This document shows, one piece after another, positions 11,146 to 20,445 of a DNA stretch of 39,385 nt. The notes beneath the pieces were generated by a model, which saw only the letters and a list, made by a program, of their open reading frames with translations, had not been told where the DNA came from and made no database searches. Position 1 is the first letter of the stretch, and the number at the start of each line of letters is the position of its first letter. This stretch comes from Symbiodinium natans. Its lineage: Eukaryota; Sar; Dinophyceae; Suessiales; Symbiodiniaceae. Where the stretch lies: assembly GCA_905221605.1 (NCBI GenBank), contig CAJNDS010002412.1, positions 1 to 39,385 on the forward strand. The letters are read 5' to 3'. Both the position numbers and the translations under genes were made by a program.

Positions 11146-11256
11146 CTGCGATGCTAAACCTTCAGCCCGCCAGAAGGGTTCCCTTGTCCCTTATTGCTAC
11201 AAGTACCCAAACATTGCCTTACTAGAGGATGTTTTTGGGGCACAGAAGCTCCCAGA

Positions 11257-11373
11257 TTAGATTTTGTGAGGAGGTCTTGGGTCAGGCCTGAATCCTAATC
11301 GGTCCTCCACTTCTTTCGCGATCTGGTCCAGCACCGAAAGCAAGACCGGGCTCACGTTCAAACTGAAGGTGAC
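11257..11373 (-). CDS. Candidate exon, possibly terminal, unknown protein
   Basis: 38 codons then TAA, after the acceptor GCGCCACAG|G. The peptide reads VTFSLNVSPVLLSVLD, QIAKEVEDRLGF, RPDPRPPHKI. The amphipathic alternation in LLSVLDQIAKEVEDRL suggests a helix. It could close the upstream WD40-type gene. If an unseen donor precedes the TAA, it is internal instead. No family recognised. Confidence 0.5.
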   Translation of the reverse strand, partial: VTFSLNVSPVLLSVLDQIAKEVEDRLGFRPDPRPPHKI

Positions 11374-11447
11374 CTGTGGCGCCGGGCTTTGAGACAGCAG
11401 GGCTCGTGGTTCCGGGTGATCTTGGGGTCATTCGGGGTGATTAGGGT

Positions 11448-11525
11448 GGGTTTAGGGTTTAGGGTTTAGGGTTTAGGGTTTAGGGTTTGGGGTTTAGGGT
11501 TTAGGGTTTAGGGTTTAGGGCTTAG
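11448..11525 (+). repeat. Interstitial telomere-type array, TTTAGGG strand
   Basis: About 11 heptamers with one TTTGGGG unit. Confidence 0.95.
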
Positions 11526-11575
11526 GGTGCGCCTGAAGCCGACCCAGCACGCCGGAATAAACCCCAAGAACGCAC

Positions 11576-11626
11576 CTGCTGGAACTGCCAAGCTTCGCCG
11601 TGCTTGGTGCCCTCAACCTCAAAGCT
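11576..11626 (-). CDS. Candidate internal exon, unknown protein
   Basis: 17 codons (SFEVEGTKHGEAWQFQQ), acceptor TTCTGTAG, donor CAG|GTGCGT, phase 0 at both ends. The overlapping plus frame is longer but lacks a good donor. No family recognised. Confidence 0.35.
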
Positions 11627-11778
11627 CTACAGAACATCTCTGGCGCCCACGACCTCGAACCTCTAGATCCCTTGGACCAGAAGTCCCTCAACCCCAACCG
11701 GGCTCGAAACCCTCAAATGCAGACACCCTCCTGAAACCCTAAACCCTAAACCTAAACCCTAAACCCTAAACCCTAAAC

Positions 11779-11842
11779 CCCCAAGCTCTAAATCCCAGAT
11801 CGCCTCCGGTGCGCCTTTGTCCAACACCTTGCCACCTTCGTC
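11779..11842 (-). CDS. Candidate internal exon, repeat-edge donor
   Basis: 21 codons (DEGGKVLDKGAPEA, IWDLELG) after a strong acceptor CGGTCCTCCTCAG|G. The donor is GGGG|GTTTAG, the first unit of the adjoining telomere-type array, phase 1 out. IWDLE resembles the end of a WD40 blade, but this is too short to assign. Confidence 0.45.
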
Positions 11843-12067
11843 CTGAGGAGGACCGCGATGGGTTTCTACATACTTGGAATAAACCCTAAACCCTAAACCC
11901 TAAACCCTAATGGGGGGGGGGGGTATGGGAAGAAGGATGTTCCAACTTTGTGGACTTTGCCTTGTCTGCACTTAGTAGGCTACACACTTTTAGCTGCCTG
12001 GTCAAGAAACCCAGTAAACCCCAAAAGGCTAAGGATCTAAAGTTACTGTAAAGCACCGCAGAGTTAC

Positions 12068-12158
12068 TGTAGGGCTTGAGATGGGTGAGCCGTGGGCTTC
12101 TGGGGCAATTTCTGCTTGGGGGTCGCGGGGTTGCGGAGCATAGAAGTGCCCCGAGCAT
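12068..12158 (-). CDS. Candidate internal exon, basic and proline-rich
   Basis: 29 codons between the acceptor CCCAAGCAG and the donor CTACA|GTAACT, phase 1 in and 2 out. The peptide (ARGTSMLRNPATPKQK, LPQKPTAHPSQAL) looks like a disordered linker. No family recognised. Confidence 0.4.
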
Positions 12159-12551
12159 CTGCTTGGGTTTAGGATTTAGGGTTTAGGGTTTAGGATTTAG
12201 AAATTAGGGTTTAGGGTTTAGGGTTTAAGGTTGCTAGTGGCATGTGAGACCGCCGATGGGCATCTCAGCTTCCATGCGAACACCCTACACTCTACACCCT
12301 AAACCCAACAAATCTTGTCTCCAGAGTTTGGGGTTTTCGGGGTTGGGCTACCCGAAGTTGGGTTCGTGATGGTGGTTACCTTTAGGGTTGGGGGTGGGGT
12401 TTAGGTTTCGGGTGTAGGGCGCAGTTGGGATTAGGCAGCGCCCGATGGGCGGTTACCAAAAACATGGGGTTTACTTAGGGTTTAGGCTTTAGGGTTTAGG
12501 GTTTAGGGTTCAGTTGCCAAAAACATGGGGGAGGGGGGGGGGGGGGGGGGG

Positions 12552-12682
12552 GTTGTACAGAGACTGTCAAGGGATGATATTGGTGCGGGAGGGAGTGGTC
12601 CCCTGAAATTCCTAAACCAGGGATTGCATAGTCGGCCTTCGTCTCAACCGTAATGGCGTCTTTTGCCTTCGGAGGCGAAAAC
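12552..12682 (-). CDS. Candidate exon of the WD40-type gene
   Basis: Acceptor TTGACTCCTGTCAG|G with an upstream CTGAT branch-like motif and pyrimidines. The frame begins FSPPKAKDAITVETK, ADYAIPGLGISGDH and stays open into a poly-C/poly-G run. It joins in phase (2 then 1) to 12721-12797 over a 38-nt intron. The true 3' end is uncertain; a GTTTAG inside (after 12609) could be an earlier donor. Confidence 0.5.
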
Positions 12683-12720
12683 CTGACAGGAGTCAATCAG
12701 AATAAGGACAGCTTGGCTAC

Positions 12721-12797
12721 CCCAGCCCTTCAAAAGTCCTATGGTCAGTTCTCAAAAGTATGGTCCTTTCTTGGATACCCTCACTACTGGTGGCCGC
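12721..12797 (-). CDS. Candidate internal exon, WD40-type gene
   Basis: 25 codons (AATSSEGIQERTILL, RTDHRTFEGL) after the acceptor TTTTTACCAGTATCAG|G, donor GG|GTAGCC. The upstream intron (12798-12828) is only 31 nt and begins with GTAAGT. Phases match on both sides. A plus-strand frame also spans this stretch, but minus has the better splice signals. Confidence 0.5.
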
Positions 12798-12828
12798 CTG
12801 ATACTGGTAAAAAGGAACATTAACTTAC

Positions 12829-12866
12829 CATAAGGTGGTCTTCGAGAAGGGGATAGAGGCAGGGAG
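12829..12866 (-). CDS. Candidate small exon, WD40-type gene
   Basis: 12 codons (PCLYPLLEDHLM) ending at the canonical donor ATG|GTAAGT, 2-nt start phase as required by the preceding exon. The acceptor GGTGAG|C is weak. Confidence 0.4.
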
Positions 12867-12952
12867 CTCACCCACCGGGCCCCCCACAGTCCAAACCCAC
12901 TCAAACATTCAGCTCGATTGCTTTTGGTATTTGGGGATCGCACCCCTCAAAC

Positions 12953-13042
12953 CTGAAACCGCTTTTGACAAATCATGCCGCGTCGGAGCCGGTGTGGATG
13001 TAAGAATGGGGGCCAGGAAGTTACAGAGATTCTTGCTGAATC
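12953..13042 (-). CDS. Candidate internal exon, WD40-type gene
   Basis: 29 codons (FSKNLCNFLAPILTS, TPAPTRHDLSKAVS), acceptor CTTCGATTCAG|G, donor TCAG|GTTTGA. The 2-nt start phase matches the end of 13142-13218. No domain recognised. Confidence 0.45.
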
Positions 13043-13141
13043 CTGAATCGAAGATGCGCAGCCCAAACCCTAAACCCTAAACCCTAAACCCTAAACCCCA
13101 TAGGATCGAGGGAGGCGACATTTGCCCCCCAAAAAAACAAC

Positions 13142-13218
13142 CCTGCCTCTCGAATCCAGGCACTGCCGAGTACCCTCCCCTCTTCGGCACATCGTCGAAG
13201 ACTTCGTCCAGAGAGAAC
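13142..13218 (-). CDS. Candidate internal exon directly after the WD40 exon
   Basis: 25 codons (FSLDEVFDDVPKRG, GYSAVPGFERQ) after AGCGCTCAG|G. The 1-nt start matches the 2-base overhang left by the WD40 exon at 13742-14169. Donor CAGG|GTTGTT. The island lies between a CCCTAAA and a TTTAGGG array. Acidic, soluble-looking segment; no domain named. Confidence 0.55.
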
Positions 13219-13240
13219 CTGAGCGCTTCAGCCGTCTACT

Positions 13241-13346
13241 TGGGTTTAGGGTTTAGGGTTTAGGGTTTAGGGTTTAGGGTTTAGGGTTTAGGGTTTAGGG
13301 TTTAGGGTTTAGGGTTTAGGGTTTAGGGTTTAGGGTTTAGGGTTTG
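13241..13346 (+). repeat. Interstitial telomere-type array, TTTAGGG strand
   Basis: About 15 perfect heptamers. It lies within the predicted intron between 13742 and 13218 and immediately upstream of the acceptor on the minus strand, where it reads CCCTAAA. Confidence 0.97.
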
Positions 13347-13741
13347 GGGCTCTTCAGCTGTCTACTGCTAGTTGCTTAAAGAAAATGTTCTTTCTTATAA
13401 GGGCAGTAGAGGGATTATTTGCATCTTATTTTCTACGGTCTTACGTAAATAGTAGCTGCTGTGGACATTTTGTAAGGGCGTAGATTTTCTACACCTTGAT
13501 TGGAAGCGTCAGACAAATAGCACTTGTCAGTCTTTCGTGATAAGGAGACAATGGTTTCGGGGTCTGTGGGCTCAGGGTCAGGATGTTGGGTTTAGGGTTT
13601 ACGGTTTAGGGTTTAGGGTTTAGGGCGAGTCCTGACTCCTTGGAAGACTTGGATTCATGTAGCTGACAGCAAGACTTCAGAACTTCAGCCATGGGGTCAT
13701 GGAGTTTAGATTCAGGGTTGCACTGACTGTTGCAAACTTAC

Positions 13742-14169
13742 AGCGCTGCTGGGTTTCTACCCTCGGCTGTTGGAACACAATGCAAGTCAGGACAAAGAAA
13801 GTCGAATATGATTTTTGCGCCTGTTTGTTGCGAACTCGACTGGATCTTCTGGGCTTGAAAGGAGATAATCCTCAGCGTGCCGCCATCCCCTCCCACGGCC
13901 AGTGCGTCGCCGGCTGGGTTCCAGGCAGCACTTGTGACTACCTCGTTCCCGCGCGACACGGATTCGGCCGTGGATGTGGTGGTGCTGGCGATGCGAATCT
14001 TTCCGTCGACCGCGCCGGTGGCGACGACGTGCGCAAAGTCGGGGTGAAACGTGCTGGCCCAAATACGGTCCTCGTGCTGTATGGCGCACTCAGGTGAGCC
14101 TTGCAGGAGCGATGGGGCATGGTGAAGATTACAGGTGGGCAGCTCTAGTGACGAGGTATCCCAAGCACA
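13742..14169 (-). CDS. WD40-repeat exon (about 2-3 blades)
   Basis: The longest credible exon: 428 nt open, starting after a pyrimidine-rich acceptor (CCGTTTCTGTTTCTATCAG) and ending at the canonical donor GTAAGT. Two WD40 blades are clear: HEDRIWASTFHPDF, AHVVATGAVDGKIRIA, and NEVVTSAAWNPAGD, ALAVGGDGGTLRII. WD40 domains form beta-propellers that scaffold protein complexes, and substrate or partner cannot be inferred. Start phase 0, end phase 2, the latter matched by 13142-13218. Cys-rich residues precede the first blade. Plus-strand ORFs over it are antisense shadows. It belongs to the same strand as WD40 exons up to 20.5 kb and probably the same gene. Confidence 0.75.
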
Positions 14170-14364
14170 CTGATAGAAACAGAAACGGAAGAGTCAAATT
14201 CAGCAGTAAAGATAGCTAGCACGATGCATGTTGAGAGTATCTGAAGCTTGGAGGACACATAATTGGGACATGAACAGACTGACATAAGCACACTATGAAC
14301 AGGCATGTTGTAAATCACAACAGTAGTGAAAAGCGGAAGAACAACGAACAAAGTAGCACCTGCT

Positions 14365-14399
14365 GACATTCGCAGGCATATGTGGCATGGAGATGTACT
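14365..14399 (-). CDS. Possible small exon before the WD40 exon
   Basis: A stretch ending at CAGCAG|GTGCTA reads HLHATYACECQQ in the frame that joins 13742-14169 in phase 0. Acceptor GTTATCAG. Short, and other frames are open. Confidence 0.25.
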
Positions 14400-14556
14400 G
14401 ATAACATCCTGAACCCTAAAACCATAGACCCGAAGCCCTAAACCCTAAACCCTAAACCCTAAACCGTAGACCCTAAACCCTAAACACTAAACCCTAAACC
14501 CTAAACCCTGAACCCTGAAGCAGCAGGGATCGCCTTCTGGATATCTGTCATGGCTC

Positions 14557-14637
14557 GTGCTGTGATTGGGTTCCCCTTCCCCCGCCTGCGCGGAAGACAT
14601 GCAGCTTGCCATCATCACACCCGGCAGCCAACCGCTC
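14557..14637 (-). CDS. WD40 blade exon
   Basis: 27 codons after CACCCAAG|G: ERLAAGCDDGKLHVF, RAGGGRGTQSQH. The A-A-G-x-D-D-G-K-L-x-V-F signature is the d-strand end of a WD40 blade. A GA-type donor (GAGCCA) is the best in-frame exit; a GC donor after CGCGCAG is the alternative. Flanked by CCCTAAA on the left and TTTAGGG on the right. Confidence 0.6.
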
Positions 14638-14712
14638 CTTGGGTGAGGGTTTAGGGTTTAGGGTTTAGGGTTTAGGGTTTAGGGTTTAGGGTTCAGGGTT
14701 CAGGGTTTGGGC
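14638..14712 (+). repeat. Interstitial telomere-type array, TTTAGGG strand
   Basis: About 8 heptamers, abutting the acceptor side of the WD40 exon at 14557-14637. Confidence 0.9.
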
Positions 14713-14852
14713 AGAAGGTCGTTGAACGGTAAGAAGTTAGCAGGACCCTTGCCCGGCTTGGGTAATTCCTCACCTCAAGCCCCCGCGCCTCCTAGGAAAT
14801 CCCACCAATCAATCCACCAAGAGTACCCTTACAAGCTAGGCTGCCCAGTAAC

Positions 14853-14945
14853 CAAGGCTTAAAAAGGGTGCCCTTTTTTGCTTAAAGGGGTTTATAAGGG
14901 AACCTAAACCCCCCAAAAAGGGAATAAGGGTACTACTGGGCCTCC
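14853..14945. mobile_element. Family-2 short inverted-repeat element, diverged copy
   Basis: Shares AAAAAGGGTGCCCTTTTT, AAGGGGYTTATAAGGGAA and AGGGAATAAGGG with copies at 17406-17510, 25912-26009 and 31259-31347. Non-coding. Confidence 0.6.
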
Positions 14946-15173
14946 TTACAAGTACCCTAGCAGAAAACGCCACCAGTCAATACGCCGAGAGTACCACCGC
15001 CCTCACCCTCCTTCTAAAACCTCAACCCAAAAACCCAATTCCTGTACACTACGTGGGCAAGGTCTGCCTAAAACTGTAGAATTTCAAAACCATTTCTGGT
15101 ATATGTCTATACTACAAATATGAAATACTCATGTGCGAGCAGCTTTTTTGCTTGGGTGGGGTTCTTGTTCTGT

Positions 15174-15237
15174 TCAAGTTCGCTTGTTTTTCAAGTCATC
15201 GTTCATTGGAATGTCCATCACCTGTCCATCTTGCTTG
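15174..15237 (-). CDS. Candidate exon following a 25-nt intron, ends in TGA
   Basis: Reads KQDGQVMDIPMNDD, LKNKRT then TGA. It joins 15263-15425 in phase across a 25-nt intron (15238-15262, GTTAAG...TTTAG). If the stop is used it closes a gene here; alternatively, CAG|GTGATG inside (after KQDGQ) continues to the WD40 exon at 14557-14637 in phase 0. I cannot choose. Confidence 0.45.
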
Positions 15238-15262
15238 CTAAACGTTGTGAAACACCCTTAAC

Positions 15263-15425
15263 CCTCGTTGGGTCAGCGCTTTGCTTTCAACAAATCTGCG
15301 GACAAAGACTCCCCGCAGCTGCTCCACGCCAGGGACGTCAGCCAGTTTGCCATTTCCAGGGTCCTTGAGACAACTCAGCGAACTCCGGTCCTTTAGGAAA
15401 CGCAGTAATTGGGCGAACTCCGGTC
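15263..15425 (-). CDS. Candidate internal exon, 53 codons
   Basis: Acceptor GTTTCCCAAAAG|G, 2-nt start, open for 53 codons: PEFAQLLRFLKDRSS, LSCLKDPGNGKLADV, PGVEQLRGVFVRRF, VESKALTQR. Donor GG|GTTAAG. It contains a direct duplication of GGACCGGAGTTCGC (see findings). No family recognised. The minus reading is preferred over three shorter plus frames. Confidence 0.55.
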
Positions 15426-15479
15426 CTTTTGGGAAACTCAGTGCTGCTATTCTTGGGGGGGGGTATCCTCACTCAAAAA

Positions 15480-15538
15480 CTTCTTCTTCTGCTTCTTCTT
15501 GCAAACGCTCCGGCAGCTCGCGCTGTGCGCTGCCGAAT
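15480..15538 (-). CDS. Possible exon, acidic helical segment
   Basis: Frame reading SAQRELPERLQEEAEEE, charged and helix-like, over a CTTCTT-rich tract. The acceptor is uncertain (GCACAG or TTCAAG) and the exit uncertain (GTTTTT or a GA donor). Confidence 0.3.
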
Positions 15539-15614
15539 GCTTGAAGGTTTACGGCTGACCCTAAACCCTAAACCCCAAACCCTAAACCCTACACCCCAAA
15601 CCCCAAACCTGAAC

Positions 15615-15702
15615 CCTATTCGTTTGGCCACGAAAGCACATCAGGGGTCTTGTTGCAGCTGGGAGCACAGCTCCACCGTCATTGTGTCGGTGGCCAACAC
15701 AC
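15615..15702 (-). CDS. Candidate internal exon with repeat-edge donor
   Basis: Acceptor GTCTTCAAG|G, then 29 codons (CVGHRHNDGGAVLPAA, TRPLMCFRGQTNR), donor AGG|GTTCAGG at a telomere-like edge. The 1-nt start matches the overhang of 15833-15933. It could be part of a WD40 blade but is not diagnostic. Confidence 0.45.
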
Positions 15703-15832
15703 CTTGAAGACTCACCCCCCTAAGACCCCTAAGCCCTTAAGTAAGACCCCCTAAGCCCCTAAGCCCTTAGGCCCCTAAACAACCCTAGACCCGAAACCCT
15801 AAACCCTAAATCCCCAAACCCTAAAACCCTAC

Positions 15833-15933
15833 CCAAGTAAACATAATTCGGGGCGGTTCAGGTCTTGTAGGGAAGGCTTTTCGGTCTTGAGGGCTTCGGT
15901 GGCGGGGCCGAGACAGATCCTTAAAGCCAAAGC
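15833..15933 (-). CDS. Candidate internal exon with repeat-edge donor
   Basis: Acceptor GTGTATCCAG|G, 33 codons (ALALRICLGPATEALK, TEKPSLQDLNRPELCLL), donor GG|GTAGGG leading into TTTTAGGG words. Phase 0 in, 2 out. No family recognised. Confidence 0.45.
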
Positions 15934-15950
15934 CTGGATACACTTCAGTA

Positions 15951-16051
15951 CAACCCTAAACCCTAAACCCTAATAAACCCTAAACCCTAAACCCTAAACC
16001 CTAAACCCTAAACCCTAAACCCTAAACCCTAAACCCTAAACCCTAAACCCG
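15951..16051 (-). repeat. Interstitial telomere-type array, CCCTAAA strand
   Basis: About 14 heptamers with one AAT insertion. Confidence 0.97.
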
Positions 16052-16290
16052 TGCATGAAGGGGGCTAGGGTTTAGGATTTAGGACTTGAGTGAAGATTCT
16101 ACTCTTTTGGCTGCCTTAGTCTAACCTGCTAAGCCCCCAAAATCAAAAGGCCAAGGATTCTTCTGTTTAAACTACCTTATGAAAACCTAGTACTGTTGAG
16201 CCCTAAAGGCTAAGGATTTTCAAGGTCGCAGCGCAGAACCGAGGAGCAAAGTACAAACACGAGACGAGACTCGACTGTCATCCCGAAAAC

Positions 16291-16421
16291 CTCAACCCTA
16301 AACCCTAAACCCTAAACCCTAAACTTATAAACCCTAAACCCTAAACCCTAAACCCTAAACCCTAAACCCTAAACCCTAAACCCTAAACCCTAAACCCTAA
16401 ACCCTAAACCCTAAACCCTAA
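16291..16421 (-). repeat. Interstitial telomere-type array, CCCTAAA strand
   Basis: About 18 heptamers interrupted once by ACTTATA. Confidence 0.97.
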
Positions 16422-16762
16422 CTCTCTTTTGCACCCTGACCGCCGAGGCAGCGAACTCCTCTTCAACCCAAGCAAAACCTCAAGCCCACTGCACACATGC
16501 AGCCTTAAAGCCCTGAACCCTAAACCCTAAACCCTAAACCCCCGCAACCTTGGCCCTGAGCCCTAAAACCTCGGACGCCAAAACCCATGTCTCCTAGAAG
16601 CATTCAGATCCCGTGTCTGGGTTGAACCCTGTGAACCCTATACCCAGGCATCCCCTACTTGTTTGTGGCAAAGTAGGAATGAAGGAATGGGCCCCTAAAC
16701 CCTAAAAGCCTAAACCCTAAAACCCTAAAACCCTAAACCCTAAACCCTAAACCCTAAACAAC

Positions 16763-16853
16763 AGCAAAATTCTGGTGCCGGGCGGCAAAGCTTGCCATCA
16801 GAGCCCCCGAACGCCATCTTTGGACGTTCGGGGCTCCAGGCGAGGCACAAGAC
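16763..16853 (-). CDS. WD40 blade exon
   Basis: Acceptor AGAGTGAG|G, 30 codons: VLCLAWSPERPKMA, FGGSDGKLCRPAPEFC. L-A-W-S-P followed by F-G-G-S-D-G-K-L is a textbook WD40 blade core. Donor T|GTTGTTTAGGG at a telomere-type edge, phase 1 out. Confidence 0.6.
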
Positions 16854-17248
16854 CTCACTCTTGGATTCAGGGTTCAGAGCTTAGGGGGGGTAGGGTTTAG
16901 GGTTTATGGGGTTTAGGGTTTAGGATCTAGGTTTACGGTTTAGGGATCTCATTAAATGGCTGAGACTAGTCTTCTAAAACCTCCTTGCTCCCTGCCACGC
17001 ATGCCATGCATGCCCTCGAGCCTAAACACCCTAAACCCTAACCTATCGAGTAAGCTGCAACAGTTCCTGGGCCATTGCCGGTGATTTCCCTCACCCCAAA
17101 CATAAACAAATTGTGCATCGAGGCGGCATACTTATTGTAGTGAACCCAAACCCGAAGCCCTAAGCCCTAAACCCTAAACCCTAAACCCTTAACCCTACAA
17201 TCCACCAAAAGAGCCCAGGATTCAGAGATCAACCCCTTCGTGGCATAC

Positions 17249-17314
17249 TGTCAAGTGCAGACGGGATGCAGGACAGCTGTGCGCAAACGTCTCTCTCAGC
17301 GCCCGGGTGTTCGC
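17249..17314 (-). CDS. Candidate internal exon, WD40-type gene
   Basis: 22 codons (ANTRALRETFAHS, CPASRLHLT), acceptor ACCTGAAAG|G, donor ACA|GTATGC, phase 0 at both ends. It would follow 17664-17719 if that exon uses its GC donor after TTCACA. Confidence 0.35.
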
Positions 17315-17405
17315 CTTTCAGGTTCTGAACTTCGGAGGGGGTTCAGGGTTCTGGTCACCCCAACCCTAAACCCTAAACCTTAAACCCTAAACCCTAAACC
17401 CCAAA

Positions 17406-17510
17406 CCTGGGAGGAAAAAGGGTGCCCTTTTTGGCTTCAAGGGGCTTATGAGGGCACTAAACACCAAACCCTAACAACAAGGGAATAAGGGCCTACTCTG
17501 GGTCCTAGAC
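17406..17510. mobile_element. Family-2 short inverted-repeat element
   Basis: GGAAAAAGGGTGCCCTTTTT at the left, AATAAGGGCCTACTCTGG and GTCCTAG at the right. Same layout as 25912-26009 and 31259-31347. Confidence 0.65.
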
Positions 17511-17663
17511 AACCATCCCATGGTTCCGCTTTGCAGATGCCCCTGGACACTCAACCCTAAACCCTAAACCCTAAACCCTAAACCCTACACCCTAAACCCT
17601 AAACCCTAAACCCTAAACCCTAAACCCTAACCCCCAAAACCCTAAACCCCAAACCCTCCAAGC

Positions 17664-17719
17664 CAAGGTGCTGTGAAAATCCGCACCTTGCCATCTTTGG
17701 AGCCGGTGGCAACATCCAC
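17664..17719 (-). CDS. WD40 blade exon
   Basis: Acceptor CTTGAGAG|G, 18 codons: VDVATGSKDGKVRIFTAP. V-A-T-G-S-x-D-G-K-V-R-I-F is the diagnostic WD40 c/d-strand pattern. Exit through a GC donor (CTTG|GCTTGG at a telomere-like edge, or ACA|GCACCT). Confidence 0.65.
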
Positions 17720-18374
17720 CTCTCAAGGCAGTCGGGGCCCCTCTGTGGCTTGAGCGGTCTCGGACTATTGCGGTTTCGGATTTAGGGTTTAGGGCTTAGG
17801 GCTTAGGGTTAAACCCTTCTGGGAATTCAAGTGCTTGGGGGTTTAGAGTTTAGGGGTCAGCGCTTCAAGCTCGGTTCTTTGTGTGCGGAAACTTCCATGC
17901 GTATATTCTGTGGAGCCCACTACGCAACGTATGCTAACTTTGAAGCCGACCATGAACCGGAAAGCCTCCCGAGCCTTAGACACTTTTGGGCTTTGTTGGA
18001 CAAGGCGCCTAGGAGGGTGCCAAGGGGAAAACTTGAGGCGGTTGAGCGATGAGGCCGTTTCTCCACATTATCGCCTCAATGGGGGAGTACCCCAAATACG
18101 TCCACATTTAGTTTACCCTAAACCCTAAACCCTAAACCCTAAACCCTAAACCGTGTGCCTTGGGTTGTGACTTTTAGGCTTCGGGGCTTAGGGTTTCTGA
18201 TGGACAGGGGCACATCTAGGACTATGAGGGTGCAGCTGAGGACTCGCAGGCCCCGAGAAGTGTTCAGGTTAGGGTTTTTTGGGGCTTTGGGTCGTTTTAG
18301 TGTTTGTTTAGGGTCGAGATCGTTCGGAATTCGGATTTCGGGGCTTAGGGTCGTTTTCGAGATTGTGTAGGGCC

Positions 18375-18463
18375 GCAAACTCAGCCCCTTGCACGCCCCG
18401 GAACACTGCCTCGTCAGAGCTCCAGGCAACCACTTGGGCTGTCCATGGGTGCTCCACTGAAGC
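18375..18463 (-). CDS. Candidate WD40-like exon
   Basis: Acceptor CATCGGAG|G, frame ASVEHPWTAQVVAWS, SDEAVFRGVQGAEF. V-V-A-W-S-x-D-E resembles the b-strand of a WD40 or eIF2A-type propeller blade. The donor is unclear (GTGCAA inside is possible); the low end is approximate. Confidence 0.45.
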
Positions 18464-18499
18464 CTCCGATGGCGTAGGCTGTGAGGCTCGAAAGCCACG

Positions 18500-19050
18500 A
18501 GGCGTGGACAGCGTGGCTTTTAGATAGACATACTCCTACTGAAACTCGTCAGAATCTTGAAATATATACATGTATGATGTTGAGGCCGGCAGATTTCTCA
18601 AAAAAAGTTGGGGCAGATGAGGTTCGGAATCCAAAGCTCAATCTTTAACCCCTACACGTCTCCCATCCCTCTCTCCCCCCCCATCGTCGCAAGCCACCTC
18701 ATCCAACTCGTCCTCCGGCCCGGCGATGAGAATCCTGCCAAGCAGAATCCTAAACCCCAAAACCCTAAGCCCCAAACTAGGAACTGTGAACCCCACACCC
18801 TCACAAACTCCTAAACCTATACTCTCAACCTCTTAACGAGCTCCTAAGCCCAGACCTTTTGCCCAAGCTGCACGATCCACATGCGACAGGGGTGTGACAT
18901 CAACCAAATCCGTACACTTAGCACCGAACGACCCAGTGTTGGGACACTGCTGGAGGAAGAAAGCAACACTCTGGATAATTCCCGTACCGCTGAACCCGAA
19001 ACCGCCCTAAGACCTAGACCAAAACCCTACAGCCAAATACAGCCGAAATT
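18500..19050. other. Unique stretch, no firm exon
   Basis: Mixed unique and CCCTAAA-like sequence. Plus frames of about 60 codons exist without convincing splice sites or homology. Confidence 0.35.
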
Positions 19051-19052
19051 CA

Positions 19053-19171
19053 AAAACCCTAAACCCTAAACCCTAAACCCTAAACCCTAAACCCTAAACC
19101 CTAAACCCTACACCCTAAACCCTAAACCCTAAACCCTAAACCCTAAACCCTAAACCCTAAACCCTAACTAA
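19053..19171 (-). repeat. Interstitial telomere-type array, CCCTAAA strand
   Basis: About 17 heptamers with one CCCTACA variant. Confidence 0.97.
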
Positions 19172-19187
19172 ACCCTCTAAACTCTAC

Positions 19188-19263
19188 AGGCAGCAGCCTG
19201 CGGCTTTTCAGCCACAGCGCGACCCGGCCACTGGCACTGAACGCAGCGCACTCCGCGCCGTGC
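19188..19263 (-). CDS. WD40 blade exon
   Basis: Acceptor TTGCGCACAG|G, 25 codons: HGAECAAFSASGRVAL, WLKSRRLLP. H-G-A-x-C-x-x-F-S-A-S-G-R-V-A-L-W is a clear WD40 blade. Donor CCT|GTAGAG, leading into TTTAGAGGGTTTAG and then the array. Phase 1-nt start, 0 out. Confidence 0.65.
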
Positions 19264-20029
19264 CTGTGCGCAAGCAGCTTCTGGGTTGGGGGTTTAGGGT
19301 TTGGGGTTTAGGGGTTGGGGTTTAGGGTTTGGCGTTTAGGGTTTAGGGCTTGGGGTTCAGGGTTTAGGGTTTGGAGCTTCAAGTTAACAACGTCGGGAGC
19401 ATTTTCGGGGGTTTGAGGGTTTTGGGGTTCAGGGTTTTGGGCTTAGGGGCTTAGGGAATCGCCTAAGTACGTCTTCAGCCGTTTAGGGTTTTAGGGTTCT
19501 AGAGGTCTAGAGTTTAGCTCGTGGAAGACTTGTTGCTTCATGTGTCTTTGACCAGGGGTTATGCTGGGGGCAAGTGCTATGAGCGGGGTATAAGGGGGGC
19601 ATAAGGCGGTTGTTATAAGTATAAGGGGGGCGAAGCCCTAGTCTTACCGTGGGGGGGGGGGGGGGTAAAAGGGGGGCAGAAGGGTTTCGTGGGGGAAAGC
19701 TCGAGCTTGAGGTGATCTTTAGCGTTTCGGGTTGGGGGAGTGGGCATCGGGGTCTAGGCCTGAGTTGGAGATTTGGCTTACCCGAAACCCTTAACCCCCC
19801 CAAACCCTAACCCTAAACCCAGGCATCGGGTTCAAGGGCCTTGACACTCTCCAGGGGTTGAATGGGAATCTTTGAACCCAGCTCAGGGGGCTAGGCTATA
19901 AGCCCTAAAGCCTGGACGCAGCCAACATCAAGGTTTAAGGTACTAGGGGTTTAGGGCTTTGGGGTTTAGGGTTTAAGGAATCCTTGCATGGCTGAAGCCC
20001 TAATGGGTTTAGACAAGGGTCGGCAAGGC

Positions 20030-20085
20030 TGTTTTCTGCGTCTGCTGGCCATCGATTCGAATCACATGGCCGGCGGTGGCGAGAC
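20030..20085 (-). CDS. WD40-like exon
   Basis: Acceptor GTATTCAAG|G, frame LATAGHVIRIDGQQTQK. L-A-T-A-G-x-V-I-R-I matches the end of a WD40 blade. Low end approximate; candidate exits are GC donors near 20022-20031. Confidence 0.5.
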
Positions 20086-20445
20086 CTTGAATACAGCATC
20101 TCTGGCTCAACTTACCGGGTTTAAGGTTTAGGATTTAAGTTAAAAGGGTTGGGGTTTAGGGTTAAATTAGGGTTTAGGGTTTAGGGTTGGGGGTTTAGGG
20201 TTTAGGGTTTAGGGTTTAGGGTTTAGGGTTTAGGGTCTACTCGGAGGAGTATTGTCAGCGACCATTCAGGCCCTAAACCCCAAACTCCCAAACCTTCAGC
20301 AAGCACCCGCTGCGCTGGTCCTTGTTCTGGGGTGACAGGGGGTTATCTTCCTTGCTCTCCAGGGGCTATTAGGTTGAATACACACAAAGGGCTAGCACCT
20401 ACAAGGAGTTGCAGGGAAGGGGGACCAACCTCAACAATGCAAAAC

